From Chelativorans sp. YIM 93263 (GTDB lineage Bacteria; Pseudomonadota; Alphaproteobacteria; Rhizobiales; Rhizobiaceae): a stretch of DNA of 64,000 nt. Shown here piece by piece: positions 39,486 to 48,492 of the stretch. The stretch covers positions 186,001-250,000 of the forward strand of contig NZ_JAKCWP010000001.1 of assembly GCF_028767125.1 (NCBI RefSeq), in the 5' to 3' direction. The position numbers and the translations under genes are program-made. The notes beneath the pieces were generated by a model. The model did not search any database. It worked only from the letters and a program-made list of their open reading frames with translations, and had not been told where the DNA came from. Positions within the stretch are counted from its first letter, which is position 1. Every line of letters begins with the position of its first letter.

Positions 39486-39860
39486 GTGCCTTCACCGGCA
39501 GGGACAAGCGAGGACAGCCTGTCTCGTGCCGTTCAAACCGCGCTGACGAGTCTTGAAGACTCCAAGGCGGAAAACATCGTTTCCATCGACATTCAGGGCA
39601 AGTCTCCGCTGGCGGACTACATGATCGTCGCCTCCGGCCGGTCGCATCGCCATGTTTCGGCGGTGGCCGATCATCTCATCCGCGCATTCAAGGAGACCGG
39701 CCTGGGCTCCGCCCGCGTGGAGGGGCTGTCCGGTGCGGACTGGGTGTTGATCGACGCGGGCGACATCGTCGTGCACGTGTTTCGCCCGGAAGTCCGGGAG
39801 TTCTACAACATCGAGAAGATGTGGCAGGCACCGGACTTGGAGGACGAGACGGTGCACTAG
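39486..39860 (+). CDS. rsfS: Ribosomal silencing factor RsfS
   Basis: 124 residues from GTG 39486 with AAGAAGG upstream. Family features: DSKAENIVSIDIQGKSPLAD, YMIVASGRSHRHVSAVADHL, ADWVLIDAGDIVVHVFRPEV and the terminal REFYNIEKMW. It binds L14 and keeps 30S and 50S subunits apart in starved cells. The 148-base gap after nadD could hold its own promoter. Confidence 0.94.
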   Translation: MPSPAGTSEDSLSRAVQTALTSLEDSKAENIVSIDIQGKSPLADYMIVASGRSHRHVSAVADHLIRAFKETGLGSARVEGLSGADWVLIDAGDIVVHVFRPEVREFYNIEKMWQAPDLEDETVH

Positions 39861-39955
39861 CGCCGCCGGCATCACGGCCCTGATATGACGGGGCATGGTC
39901 GAGAGGCCCGCTGCCCCTGGGGGCTTTTGCTTGTTTAAGGTTCAAGAGGGTCGAC

Positions 39956-40435
39956 ATCCGCATCGTCATTCACGCCGTCGGCCGGATGAAGGCAGGCCCC
40001 GAGAAGGAACTCGCGGAACGCTACCTCGACCGGCTGGCCAAAGCCGGTCCCGCAGTCGGTCTCTCCCTCGCCGGGGTAACGGAAACGGCTGAAAGCCGTG
40101 CGAAGACCGAAACCGAGCGCAAGCGCGACGAGTCGCGCAAACTGGCCGAAGCAAGCGAGGGCGGCGCCCTCATCCTGCTTGATGAGCGCGGCCGCGATCT
40201 CACTTCACGCCAACTCAGCCGGAAGATCGCTTCCTTTCGCGACAGCGGCATACAGCGCCTGACGGTTGCGATCGGCGGGCCGGATGGCCACGACCCTGAC
40301 ATGCGAGAAAAGGCCGATCTCTGCATGGCCTTCGGTGCGCAGACCTGGCCGCACCAGCTCGTGCGTGTCATGCTCGCCGAACAGCTTTATCGGGCCGCCA
40401 CGATCCTGGCCGGACATCCCTATCACCGGGACTGA
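39956..40435 (+). CDS. rlmH: 23S rRNA pseudouridine-1915 N3-methyltransferase, apparent ATC start
   Basis: The SPOUT-family enzyme RlmH (YbeA). The recognisable protein begins IRIVIHAVGRMKAGPEKELA and ends TWPHQLVRVMLAEQLYRAAT then GHPYHRD, 159 residues in total, the usual length. At the place of the expected start codon the sequence is ATC (39956), with AGAGGG five bases before; no ATG, GTG or TTG lies in frame just upstream. The first in-frame ATG (39986) would remove the first beta strand of the fold. Either ATC is used, or the base is a mutation or sequencing error. CTG codons at 39911 and 39917 are weaker options. It follows rsfS, as usual. Confidence 0.88.
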   Translation: MRIVIHAVGRMKAGPEKELAERYLDRLAKAGPAVGLSLAGVTETAESRAKTETERKRDESRKLAEASEGGALILLDERGRDLTSRQLSRKIASFRDSGIQRLTVAIGGPDGHDPDMREKADLCMAFGAQTWPHQLVRVMLAEQLYRAATILAGHPYHRD

Positions 40436-40553
40436 CCTTCACCATTAAGTGATGGCACGTTTAAGTGATGGCACGAATCGCCTGATCACGAGTTCGTGAG
40501 GCCGTGAGTTGATATGGCCCTGTGGAAGAACCCCCGGGGGATGGTTGATGTTT

Positions 40554-40575
40554 CCTTAACGATGCTGCGTTAAGG
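40554..40575. promoter_or_regulatory. Perfect inverted repeat at the envC start
   Basis: CCTTAACG at 40554-40561 and CGTTAAGG at 40568-40575 form a perfect 8+8 palindrome around ATGCTG. The right arm touches the possible GTG start at 40575. TTAAC-type halves recall CtrA boxes, but the spacing (TTAA-N10-TTAA) does not match the usual N7. Confidence 0.35.
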
Positions 40576-41876
40576 TGCGTGAAAGAGCCGGCGACGAGGT
40601 AACGGTGCAAGGAAGCCCGGGCACAGCAGTGGTGCTGTTTGCGGCGGTGTTGCTTTTGGCAACGCCGGGCCATCTGCGCGCCCAGACCGTGGACAACCTG
40701 GAAATGCGCCAGAGCGAGACGGTGGAGGAGTATGAGCGCCTCAACCGGGAGATCGCACTTTCCGAGCAGCACCAGGAGGAATTGGAAGCCGAGATCGCCG
40801 CCATCAAGGGCGATAGCGCGGCGCTGACAGCCGCGCTCATCCAGACGGTGAAGACCGAACGCAAGCTCGGCGAGGACATCGGAGACATCCTGGCCCGGCT
40901 CGAGACCCTCGGCCGCGAGGAAGGGGAACTGAGACAATCCCTGGTAAGCCGACGGGGCGTGCTGGCTGAAGTGCTGGCCGGACTGCAGCGCATGGGGCTC
41001 AACCCACCGCCAGCTATTCTCGTGCGGCCGGAAGACGCGCTTTCTTCTGTGCGCAGCGCCATTCTGCTCGGCGCGGTGGTGCCGGAACTGCGTTCGGAAA
41101 CGGAAATGCTCGCACGCGATCTGAAGGATCTCAACCGCGTCATGACCTCGATCGGGAGGGAGCATGCGCGGCTTGAGGAGAAGAGAACACAGCAGGCTGA
41201 AGAGAAAGAACGCCTGACACTGCTCCTGGCGGAAAAGCGGCGGTTGCAGGCAGAGGCCGAAGAGCGCATCGAAGAAGAGCGCCAGCAGGCCGAGAAGCTC
41301 GCCGAGCGGGCGAGCGGGCTTGAGAGCCTGATCGCTTCGCTGGAAACGGAGATCGAGAGCTTGCGCGAGGCGCTGGAGCAAAGCACCACGGAAGGCAAAG
41401 GCGAAAACCAGCTCGCCGAGGCTTTGCCCTTCGCACAGCGCGCGGGCCTTCTGCCGCTGCCCGTTTCAGGCCAGTTCGCCCGGCAGTTCGGCGAGGAAGA
41501 CGGGGCCGGCAGACCACTGAACGGAGACATTTTAAGGACACAATCGGGAGCGATCGTCACAGCACCAGCGAGCGGGACGGTTGTCTATGCGGGTCCGTTC
41601 CGTTCTTATGGTCAGCTATTGATACTGAACCCCGGCGACGGTTATCATATTGTGATGGCGGGTATGGACCGGTTGAATGTTTCGTTGGGCCAGCCAGTGC
41701 TGTTGGGAGAACCGGTTGGGATGATGGGCGAAGCACGATTGGCAAGCATCGCGGATTCGGGTTTGGGAAACGCCACACCGGAACTATATATTGAGTTCAG
41801 GAAAGACGGGAAACCGGTCGATCCGAGGCGCTGGTGGTCTCGGGAGCTATCTGGAAGGACGGGAAATGATACGTAA
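40575..41876 (+). CDS. envC: EnvC-like murein hydrolase activator (degenerate M23 peptidase domain)
   Basis: 433 residues from GTG 40575; GTG 40605, which has GAGG at good spacing, is an alternative that shortens the signal peptide lead. The signal peptide is VVLFAAVLLLATPGHLRAQ. Residues of about 40-275 are two long coiled-coil stretches (EYERLNREIALSEQHQEELE, EEKRTQQAEEKERLTLLLAE), and the C-terminal LytM/M23 domain reads IVTAPASGTVVYAGPFRSYG with GDGYHIVMAGMDRL. The zinc ligands are incomplete, as in EnvC, which activates amidases at the septum without being a peptidase. It overlaps ctpA by 11 bases. Confidence 0.88.
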   Translation: MRERAGDEVTVQGSPGTAVVLFAAVLLLATPGHLRAQTVDNLEMRQSETVEEYERLNREIALSEQHQEELEAEIAAIKGDSAALTAALIQTVKTERKLGEDIGDILARLETLGREEGELRQSLVSRRGVLAEVLAGLQRMGLNPPPAILVRPEDALSSVRSAILLGAVVPELRSETEMLARDLKDLNRVMTSIGREHARLEEKRTQQAEEKERLTLLLAEKRRLQAEAEERIEEERQQAEKLAERASGLESLIASLETEIESLREALEQSTTEGKGENQLAEALPFAQRAGLLPLPVSGQFARQFGEEDGAGRPLNGDILRTQSGAIVTAPASGTVVYAGPFRSYGQLLILNPGDGYHIVMAGMDRLNVSLGQPVLLGEPVGMMGEARLASIADSGLGNATPELYIEFRKDGKPVDPRRWWSRELSGRTGNDT

Positions 41877-43191
41877 GTTGTCGCTGCTTTTCGCCGGCGC
41901 GCTCATGGGAGCATCGGCGATGGGCCTGGTTTACGGCTCGGTCGGTCCGGCAGCGAGCGCTGCGGATACGGACACCTATCGTCAGCTCGCCATTTTCGGT
42001 GACATTTTCGAGCGGGTGCGTGCGCAGTATGTCACGCCGCCTGACGAAAAGGAGCTGGTGGAGAGCGCCATTAACGGGATGCTCGGTTCCCTGGATCCGC
42101 ATTCTTCCTACCTCACGCCCGATGCCGCGCAGGATATGCGCGTCCAGACGAAGGGTGAATTCGGTGGTCTCGGCATTGAGGTCACGATGGAAGACGAATT
42201 GGTCAAGGTTGTTGCGCCCATCGACGATACGCCGGCGGCACGGGCCGGCATTCTCGCGGGAGATATGATCGAGAAGATCGACGGTGAGGAAGTGCGCGGC
42301 ATGACGTTGAGCGATGCCGTGGACAAGATGCGCGGTCTGGTCAACACGCCGATCGATCTCACGGTGCTCCGCGAAGGCAACGATGAGCCGCTGGAGATCA
42401 CCATAATCCGCGATATCATCGAGGTGGTTGCGGTCAAGCACCGGGTCGAAGAGGATGTCGGATACCTTCGGGTCACTTCCTTCACGGAAAAGACGGGCGC
42501 GGATCTGCGCAAGGCGATCGAAGAAATTCGCGAGGAAGTGGGTGAGGACGATCTGAAGGGCTATGTGCTCGATCTTCGGCTCAATCCCGGCGGACTTCTC
42601 GATCAGGCCGTGAATGTGTCGGACGCGTTCCTGGATCAGGGCGAAATTGTATCGACGCGGGGCCGCGAGGCCGGTGATATCGCCCGCTTCGGCTCGAAGC
42701 CTGGGGATCTGACCGACGGCAAGCCGCTGGTGGTGCTGATAAATGGCGGTTCGGCCAGTGCCTCCGAGATCGTGGCCGGCGCCCTGCAGGACCATCGCCG
42801 TGCCACCATTCTCGGCACGAAGTCCTTCGGCAAGGGTTCGGTCCAGACGATCATTCCTCTTGGCGAGAACGGAGCGCTCAGGCTGACGACGGCACTTTAC
42901 TACACGCCGTCGGGCGTATCGATCCAGGGCACCGGCATCGTGCCGGATATCGAGATCGAGCAGCCGTTGCCCGAGGACATGCAGAGCGCTGATCTCTCGC
43001 GCGGCGAGTCCGACCTGCCCGGCCATATCCGGGGTGAGGGTGAAAGCGAGGAAGGTTCCGGCTCCATTGCCTATGTTCCGCAGGATCCGGAAGAGGACGT
43101 TCAGCTCAAATATGCGCTTGAACTCCTGCGTGGCGAGACGACCAACGCCGCCTTTCCGCCGAGCCCCGACAAGGCCGTAATGAACCAGTAA
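41866..43191 (+). CDS. ctpA: Carboxyl-terminal processing protease, S41 family
   Basis: 441 residues from ATG 41866 (GGAAGGACGGG upstream). The N-terminal signal segment MIRKLSLLFAGALMGASAM is followed by a PDZ domain (about 95-175; FGGLGIEVTMEDELVKVVAP) and the S41 protease core (YVLDLRLNPGGLLDQAVNVS, then GGSASASEIVAGALQDHRRA with the nucleophile Ser, and GTKSFGKGSVQTI with the catalytic Lys). It acts in the periplasm, often on cell-wall hydrolases and lipoproteins. Its overlap with envC and the downstream YibQ gene form a cell-envelope operon conserved in Rhizobiales. Confidence 0.93.
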   Translation: MIRKLSLLFAGALMGASAMGLVYGSVGPAASAADTDTYRQLAIFGDIFERVRAQYVTPPDEKELVESAINGMLGSLDPHSSYLTPDAAQDMRVQTKGEFGGLGIEVTMEDELVKVVAPIDDTPAARAGILAGDMIEKIDGEEVRGMTLSDAVDKMRGLVNTPIDLTVLREGNDEPLEITIIRDIIEVVAVKHRVEEDVGYLRVTSFTEKTGADLRKAIEEIREEVGEDDLKGYVLDLRLNPGGLLDQAVNVSDAFLDQGEIVSTRGREAGDIARFGSKPGDLTDGKPLVVLINGGSASASEIVAGALQDHRRATILGTKSFGKGSVQTIIPLGENGALRLTTALYYTPSGVSIQGTGIVPDIEIEQPLPEDMQSADLSRGESDLPGHIRGEGESEEGSGSIAYVPQDPEEDVQLKYALELLRGETTNAAFPPSPDKAVMNQ

Positions 43192-43258
43192 CAAGCGAGC
43201 GCACTCCGCTTCGGCGGGGTGCGCCTTTCGCCGACCGTGGGCGGGCGGATAGCGGCGC

Positions 43259-44416
43259 ATGGAACCAGATCCCGACGACATCGATCAGCCGCTCGGCCGC
43301 CATTGCCGATCGAGCGGAGTATGGCGCCGGCCGCGGGCCGGCAGCATTGTTTTCGCTTTATGTGTTTTGGTGATCTTCGCCGGTTCGAGCGCCATCGCTC
43401 TCAGGGACCGGTCCTTTCAGCAGCCGCCTGAAATCGCGGATGCTGACGCGCAAGCACCCGAGGCCGAGGTGAGTGCGGGACAGACCGCCGGCAGTTCGGT
43501 CGGGAGCAGCCGGACCGGGTCCGGGCCGGCCGTCATTCAGGTGGACCGGGAAGCTTTGCCGCACAGCAATGACATTGTCATCCGCGATCCGGCAGCGCTC
43601 AATCACGACCCCCGATTGGCTCACCTGCCGGATCGCTCTCTGATCGAGGAAACGGATTTCGGGCCGCTGCCCATCCGAAGCGCGGAAGGTTTGCGGCCTT
43701 TCGATGCCTATGCTCGACCATGGTCCGGAGCGCGCGGTGCGCGCATCGCCATCGTCGTTGGAGGGCTCGGCATTTCCCAGACCGGCACTCAAGCGGCGAT
43801 CGAGAAGCTGCCGGAAGAGATTACGCTGGCATTCGCACCGCAAGGCAACAGCCTCGATCGCTGGATGCGCACCGCCCGGCAGGAGGGCCACGAAATCATC
43901 CTGCAGGTGCCTCTGGAGCCGTTCGACTACAGTGGAGACAACCACACGCGCCATATGCTCCTGGTGAACGCCTCCGCGCGGGAGAACCGGGAAGAACTGC
44001 ACCGGGTTTTGGCCCGCATCACCAACTATACGGGTGTGATGAACTACCAGGGCGCGCGCTTTACGGCGGACGAAGCGGCAACCGAGGCGCTCATGCAGGA
44101 ACTCGGTGACCGTGGCCTGCTCTTTCTGGACGACGGCACCTCAGCGCGCAGCCTGACCGAGACGGTCGCGGCGAGGAGCGGCGTGCCTTTCGCCGAAAGC
44201 GACGATGTCATAGATGCCCGGCCCCAGCGCGGCCCTATCCTCGAAGCACTGGATTCACTTGAACGTGTGGCCCGCGCGCGAGGCTTTGCGGTGGGGGTCG
44301 GCTCCGCGCTCGATACCACCGTGAACACCGTGGCGGATTGGGCCCGGGAAGCGCGTAAACGCGGAATCGAACTCGTGCCGATCTCCGCTGTCGCATTCGA
44401 TCCGGAACGGGACTGA
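43259..44416 (+). CDS. Divergent polysaccharide deacetylase family protein (YibQ-like)
   Basis: 385 residues with one N-terminal membrane segment ([18 protein letters not shown]) and a periplasmic low-complexity Ser/Gly/Ala linker to about residue 110. The C-terminal domain has the NodB-like fold of DUF610: [25 protein letters not shown]-like [19 protein letters not shown] and [20 protein letters not shown]. Position in the envC-ctpA operon is conserved from enterics to rhizobia and suggests a role in peptidoglycan turnover, but no deacetylase activity is established for the family. The downstream rppH starts four bases after its stop. Confidence 0.88.
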   Translation: MEPDPDDIDQPLGRHCRSSGVWRRPRAGSIVFALCVLVIFAGSSAIALRDRSFQQPPEIADADAQAPEAEVSAGQTAGSSVGSSRTGSGPAVIQVDREALPHSNDIVIRDPAALNHDPRLAHLPDRSLIEETDFGPLPIRSAEGLRPFDAYARPWSGARGARIAIVVGGLGISQTGTQAAIEKLPEEITLAFAPQGNSLDRWMRTARQEGHEIILQVPLEPFDYSGDNHTRHMLLVNASARENREELHRVLARITNYTGVMNYQGARFTADEAATEALMQELGDRGLLFLDDGTSARSLTETVAARSGVPFAESDDVIDARPQRGPILEALDSLERVARARGFAVGVGSALDTTVNTVADWAREARKRGIELVPISAVAFDPERD

Positions 44417-44420
44417 AGCT

Positions 44421-44927
44421 ATGGAAACAATACAAGATCTACCCTATCGGCCCTGCGTGGGCGTCATGGTGCTCAACGGGGAGGGCCGCGTCTGGGCGGG
44501 TCGGCGCATCATGGTGCCCAACGGCGAGATGGAGGGCGCCACCATGCTGTGGCAAATGCCGCAAGGCGGAATCGACGAGGGCGAGGAGCCGCTCGAAGCG
44601 GCGCGGCGCGAACTCTATGAGGAAACCGGCATTCACAGCGCGTCTTTGCTCGCCGAGGCGCCGGATTGGATCACCTACGACCTCCCGGAGCATCTGGTCG
44701 GAATCGCGCTCCACGGACGCTATTGCGGCCAGAAACAGAAATGGTTCGCCTTTCGCTTTGAGGGCGATGACAGCGAGATCGCGATCAATCCGCCGCCCGG
44801 TGGGCACGAGCCGGAATTCGACGCCTGGGCGTGGAAGCCCATGGATGAATTGCCGAAGCTGATCGTGCCTTTCAAGCGGCCGGTCTATGAAGCGGTGCTG
44901 GCCACATTCCGCCACCTGGCACCCTGA
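44421..44927 (+). CDS. rppH: RNA pyrophosphohydrolase, Nudix family
   Basis: 168 residues. N-terminus [20 protein letters not shown], Nudix box [20 protein letters not shown] plus TGI, and the alphaproteobacterial [12 protein letters not shown] and [17 protein letters not shown]. It removes pyrophosphate from 5' triphosphate RNA ends to start mRNA decay. It is the last gene of the series that begins with envC; a 1-kb non-coding region follows. Confidence 0.95.
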   Translation: METIQDLPYRPCVGVMVLNGEGRVWAGRRIMVPNGEMEGATMLWQMPQGGIDEGEEPLEAARRELYEETGIHSASLLAEAPDWITYDLPEHLVGIALHGRYCGQKQKWFAFRFEGDDSEIAINPPPGGHEPEFDAWAWKPMDELPKLIVPFKRPVYEAVLATFRHLAP

Positions 44928-44983
44928 GGAAGCCTGAGGGCGAGACCGGTTCTGTTCTGTCATTCGTTGAACAGCGAACGCCC

Positions 44984-45151
44984 CGCTAATCGCCTACGTA
45001 AGCGATTAGCTGCGAGGCCGATGCCGGCGTTATCCCTCCCTCGTGGGGCGATAAAGCGATTCAACATCTTAGTTGGAGCGCAGCAGAAGCTAAGTGTTGG
45101 AAATCGCAAGAGAGGGGCTCGCCGGCTGCAGCGTAGCGCGCCAACCACTCT
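44984..45151. ncRNA. Candidate structured RNA 1 between rppH and leuC
   Basis: No gene is supported here, yet the sequence folds well by eye. GCTAATCGC and GCGATTAGC form a perfect 9-base stem at about 44984-45009. A longer nested structure follows: GCCGGCG near 45033 pairs with CGCCGGC near 45119, and inside it GCGATT-CAACA-CTTAG (about 45054-45073) pairs with CTAAG-TGTTG-AATCGC (about 45090-45108). A long hairpin with internal loops is the general shape of 6S RNA, but I cannot confirm that family. Strand and ends are unknown; an AT-rich terminator-like hairpin follows at 45152. Confidence 0.4.
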
Positions 45152-45189
45152 CCGAATTTTTTCATCCTCGCGCGGGGATAAAAAATTGG
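45152..45189. terminator. Bidirectional terminator-like hairpin
   Basis: CCGAATTTTTTCATCC and GGGATAAAAAATTGG flank CGCGCG-rich bases and form a long AT-rich outer stem with a GC core. Runs of T are present on either strand. It lies between the convergent rppH and leuC genes. Confidence 0.6.
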
Positions 45190-45332
45190 CGCCTCAAACA
45201 TTTTTCAGCAGATAAGCAGTTGTTTTTGCTCGATATCAGAAGAAAGTTCGAACTTTTTTCGGCTGTTTTCATCCTACAACGCCCAGCCGCACTTATCATC
45301 CAACCCATCGCCCTCGCGGGAACCGGATGCGC

Positions 45333-45663
45333 ACCGGGTGTTCGGGAGGGCGGCGGCAGCCTCCCCCTCCAGGGATCCGGTACCTGGAGGCATGTGAGGG
45401 CCCGCAACAGGCCGGCGGCGCCGGGGTGCTGGGTGACAGACAGCATCGCCGGAAAAACCGGGCACCGGGTGAGAGACGGTGTCGGGCAGCCGCGGAGAAG
45501 CCGCTAGGGCTTCTTCTTCGGCCCGGCCAAGACCACCCCCTAATTGGGTGCAGCCGGGAAGGAGGGGAGGCCCGAGTGACCGGCCAACCGCGGGACAGCG
45601 GCCGACGGGGCGCGTGGAACGCGCCACTTAAATTAATAGAGAGGCACGGACCACGCGCCCCGT
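45333..45663. ncRNA. Candidate structured RNA 2: hairpin-rich non-coding segment
   Basis: This stretch holds a chain of perfect or near-perfect hairpins: GGGAGG with CCTCCC (45344-45365), CTCCAGG with CCTGGAG (45367-45389), TGCTG with CAGCA (45427-45445) around the loop GGTGACAGA, CACCG with CGGTG (45463-45481) around the very similar loop GGTGAGAGA, and a 13-base perfect repeat ACGGGGCGCGTGG with CCACGCGCCCCGT (45605-45617 and 45651-45663). Translations on either strand are Pro/Arg/Ala-rich with no recognisable domain. It does not contain the conserved blocks of RNase P RNA, tmRNA or SRP RNA. A structured RNA or long leader is inferred. Confidence 0.4.
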
Positions 45664-45714
45664 TTCCCGATCTTTGACAAGCCCCGGCGGACCACCGCGC
45701 GGGAACGAATAGGT

Positions 45715-45944
45715 ATGCCTTCACCTCATGCTGAGGTGCGGAGCCTCGGAGGGTGCGATGAAGACAGGCACGAGCGGGGGTGATGATACGCCCCCACCTC
45801 CCCTCGACGGGGGAGGTGCCGAGCGCCGTGAGGCGGAGGGGGTACGCCAGAGGCCGGGACCGTCGCAGCCGAGGGCTGCCCGCTTTCATCCTGACGCGCG
45901 GAGCGCAGCAGGACCCGCGAAGGGCGAAATGCAAATATCCGCAG
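45715..45944. repeat. Rhizobial-type intergenic repeat elements
   Basis: Three palindromic pieces typical of repeats scattered in rhizobial intergenic DNA are joined here: CCTCATGCTGAGGTGCGGAG with GCCTCGGAGG (45723-45755), CCCCCACCTCCCCTCGACGG and GGGAGGTGCCGAGCG (45790-45826), and TCATCCTGACGCGCGGAGCG with CAGCAGGACCC (45892-45922). They sit directly after the leuC stop codon on its 3' side. No coding content is supported. Confidence 0.55.
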
Positions 45945-47354
45945 CTACTCCCACTCGCGAATATCGACGAAATGGCCGGCGATTGCCGCCGCAGCCGCCA
46001 TGGCGGGCGAGACCAGATGCGTGCGGCCCTTGAAGCCCTGGCGTCCCTCGAAGTTTCGGTTCGAGGTCGAGGCGCAGCGCTCCTGCGGCTTCAGTCGGTC
46101 CTCGTTCATGGCCAGACACATGGAGCATCCCGGTTCGCGCCACTCAAAGCCGGCCTCGATGAGCACCTTGTCCAGCCCCTCGGCCTCAGCTTGCGCCTTC
46201 ACGAGGCCCGAGCCCGGCACGATCATGGCGTTGACGTTCTCATGCACCTTCCGGCCCTGCGCCACCTTTGCCACCGCACGAAGATCCTCGATCCGGCCAT
46301 TGGTGCACGAGCCGATGAACACGCGGTCGAGCGGGATATCGATTATCTTCGTGCCCGGCGTCAGCCCCATATACTCCAGCGCACGTTGCTTCGATTTACG
46401 CTTGTTCTCATCCGCAATCTCAGCGGGATCGGGGACTGTTCCCGTGACCGAAACGACATCCTCGGGCGAGGAGCCCCAGGTGACGATGGGCGGCAGGTTG
46501 GCCGCGTCGAGCTTCACGACACGGTCGAAATGGGCGCCCTCGTCCGAGCGCAGCGTCTCCCAATAGGCGCGGGCCATATCCCAGGCCTTGCCCTTGGGTG
46601 CGCGCGGACGATCCTTGATGTACTCGAAGGTCGTTTCGTCCGGCGCGATCATGCCAGCACGTGCGCCGCCCTCGATGGACATGTTGCAGACCGTCATGCG
46701 GCCTTCCATGGAAAGTGCGCGGATCGCCTCGCCCGCATATTCGATGACGTGGCCTGTGCCGCCAGCCGTGCCGATCTCGCCGATGATGGCGAGGATGATG
46801 TCCTTCGCGGTGACGCCTTCCGGCAGCTTGCCGTCCACCTGCACCAGCATGTTCTTGGCTTTGCGCTGGATCAGCGTCTGTGTGGCCAGCACATGCTCGA
46901 CCTCGGAGGTGCCGATGCCGTGCGCCAGCGCGCCAAAGGCACCGTGGGTGGAGGTGTGACTGTCGCCGCAGACGATCGTCATGCCAGGCAGGGTGAAGCC
47001 CTGCTCGGGGCCGACAATGTGGACGATGCCCTGCCGGCTATCGGACTCGTTATAGTACTCGATGTCGAATTCGGCGGCATTCTTCGCCAGCGCCTCGACT
47101 TGAATGCGGCTTTCCTCGTTCTTGATGCCGAATTTACGGTCCGGCGAGGTCGGCACGTTGTGATCGACCACGGCGAGGGTTTTCTCCGGATGGCGCACCA
47201 TGCGGGAGGCCATACGTAAACCCTCGAAGGCCTGCGGGCTCGTCACCTCATGCACCAGATGCCGGTCAATATAGATCAGGCTGGTGCCGTCTTCCTGCTG
47301 GTCGACCAGATGGTCGTCGAAAACCTTGTCGTAAAGCGTGCGGGGTTTTGTCAT
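45945..47354 (-). CDS. leuC: 3-Isopropylmalate dehydratase large subunit
   Basis: 469 residues, full length. Aconitase-family motifs include [40 protein letters not shown] and [15 protein letters not shown]. The 4Fe-4S cluster Cys residues are in [20 protein letters not shown] and [11 protein letters not shown]. With the small subunit LeuD (not in the window) it isomerises 2-isopropylmalate in leucine synthesis. It is transcribed toward the repeat-rich gap. The roughly 250-base region upstream to the MgtC gene has no gene and should hold its promoter. Confidence 0.96.
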   Translation of the reverse strand: MTKPRTLYDKVFDDHLVDQQEDGTSLIYIDRHLVHEVTSPQAFEGLRMASRMVRHPEKTLAVVDHNVPTSPDRKFGIKNEESRIQVEALAKNAAEFDIEYYNESDSRQGIVHIVGPEQGFTLPGMTIVCGDSHTSTHGAFGALAHGIGTSEVEHVLATQTLIQRKAKNMLVQVDGKLPEGVTAKDIILAIIGEIGTAGGTGHVIEYAGEAIRALSMEGRMTVCNMSIEGGARAGMIAPDETTFEYIKDRPRAPKGKAWDMARAYWETLRSDEGAHFDRVVKLDAANLPPIVTWGSSPEDVVSVTGTVPDPAEIADENKRKSKQRALEYMGLTPGTKIIDIPLDRVFIGSCTNGRIEDLRAVAKVAQGRKVHENVNAMIVPGSGLVKAQAEAEGLDKVLIEAGFEWREPGCSMCLAMNEDRLKPQERCASTSNRNFEGRQGFKGRTHLVSPAMAAAAAIAGHFVDIREWE

Positions 47355-47605
47355 GGTGATCCTCGATAGCGGAAAAGAATAGGTTGATTACGGGTCTTGT
47401 CCGCTAGGAAAGTCGGCACAGGAGAGCACCGGAGATGCGCGCAAAAAAGCGGCCCGGCAGGCGCTTCACATCCTGAAGCACAAAATTTTTCTGCTGCGAT
47501 CTTTCCATACCCCGGTCATACCAGTGTTTTCCGTCGGCGGCAATTGCTATGCGGTCGCAGCCATTCTACTGGAGGCGGTCAAGACCATCGGTTTGGCGAA
47601 AACCG

Positions 47606-48106
47606 TCACTCCACATCCCGTGCCCCGGGTTGCTTGAGCTCAAACTGGTACTCGACCCGGCGAAGGACGGCCAGCACGATCGTTCCCAAGAGGCAAGACA
47701 TGGCGGCTATAAGCCAAAGCCCGAGGCCGGCTGCAAGGCCCGACGCGGCCGCGAGCCACATGCCGGCGCCGGTCGTCAGCCCACGCACATGGCCGCGCTT
47801 GAAGATGATGAAACCGGCCGCCAGGAATGCCACGCCTGATGTGATCGCCTCGACGAGGCGGACCGGGTCTGCCTGAACACGGTCATCGGAGAACGCGCGC
47901 ATCGAGACAATCTCGACCGCGACAATGGCGAAGGTGGCCGAGGCGAGACAGACGAGCATGTGCGTTCTCAGCCCGGCCGGCCGCTCGGCGAGCTCACGCT
48001 CGAACCCCAGGATGCCGCCGAACAGGATCGAGAATACCAGACGGACCGCGATTACCTGCCAGGGCAGCGCGGTCTCGGGCGTAAATTCATGAAAAAGTGC
48101 TTCCAT
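47606..48106 (-). CDS. MgtC/SapB-family membrane protein
   Basis: 166 residues with about four membrane helices and the MgtC signature: VIAVRLVFSILFGGILGFER, ELAERPAGLRTHMLVCLASA, then AFLAAGFIIFKRGHVRGLTT and GAGMWLAAASGLAAGLGLWL. It lacks the C-terminal ACT-like domain of Salmonella MgtC. Family members help growth at low magnesium and modulate ATP synthase in pathogens; the role here is not known. It stands alone between leuC and rpmE on the same strand. Confidence 0.88.
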   Translation of the reverse strand: MEALFHEFTPETALPWQVIAVRLVFSILFGGILGFERELAERPAGLRTHMLVCLASATFAIVAVEIVSMRAFSDDRVQADPVRLVEAITSGVAFLAAGFIIFKRGHVRGLTTGAGMWLAAASGLAAGLGLWLIAAMSCLLGTIVLAVLRRVEYQFELKQPGARDVE

Positions 48107-48194
48107 GCCGTTCGAAACGACAAGTCAGGCGCTGCGGTTCCGCAGACTCGGCACATCGAGCTCCGCACAGCCATTTGCACGCTTCAAGCCAGCG

Positions 48195-48220
48195 CGAAAA
48201 AGGACCGCGAGAGCGGTCCT
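48195..48220 (-). terminator. Rho-independent terminator of rpmE
   Basis: On the minus strand AAGGACCGC and GCGGTCCTT form a perfect 9-base stem with loop TCTC, followed by TTTTTCGC. It lies 50 bases after the rpmE stop codon. Confidence 0.85.
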
Positions 48221-48270
48221 TGCCTTGCAGGCAGCCCGCGAGCAGGCTGCCGCATCGGGAGGGGAAAGGC

Positions 48271-48492
48271 TTAGATGCCCAGTCCCTCGTAGCGCTTCTT
48301 GAAGCGGGAGACGCGACCACCGCGATCCAGCAGCGTCTGCGATCCGCCGGTCCAGGCGGGGTGCGTGGTGGGATCGATGTCCAGGTGCAAGGTGTCGCCT
48401 TCCTGCCCCCAGGTCGAACGTGTCTCGTATTCGGTGCCGTCGGTCATGACGACCTTGATCGTGTGGTAGTCGGGATGAATATCGGCTTTCAT
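48271..48492 (-). CDS. rpmE: 50S ribosomal protein L31
   Basis: 73 residues from ATG 48492 with CAGGACAG upstream. The sequence [20 protein letters not shown] and [20 protein letters not shown] and [15 protein letters not shown] is typical of the zinc-independent (Cys-free) rhizobial L31. L31 bridges the two ribosomal subunits. A strong terminator follows. The gene is divergent from the ABC transporter at 48668. Confidence 0.95.
   Translation of the reverse strand: MKADIHPDYHTIKVVMTDGTEYETRSTWGQEGDTLHLDIDPTTHPAWTGGSQTLLDRGGRVSRFKKRYEGLGI

Noticed and set aside
41797-43281. 494-codon minus-strand frame opposite ctpA
   Set aside because: Shadow; the plus strand has PDZ and S41 catalytic motifs.
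45333-45663. Identification of the hairpin-rich segment as RNase P RNA or tmRNA
   Set aside because: The conserved RNase P core (AGGAAAGUCCGGGC-like) and the tmRNA acceptor or tag-coding sequences are absent on both strands.
45296-45934. Minus-strand frames of 100-210 codons in the rppH-leuC gap
   Set aside because: Arg/Pro/Ala-rich with no recognisable domain; the bases are explained by hairpins and rhizobial repeats.
45780-47219. 479-codon plus-strand frame opposite leuC
   Set aside because: Shadow of a complete LeuC with all Fe-S Cys motifs.
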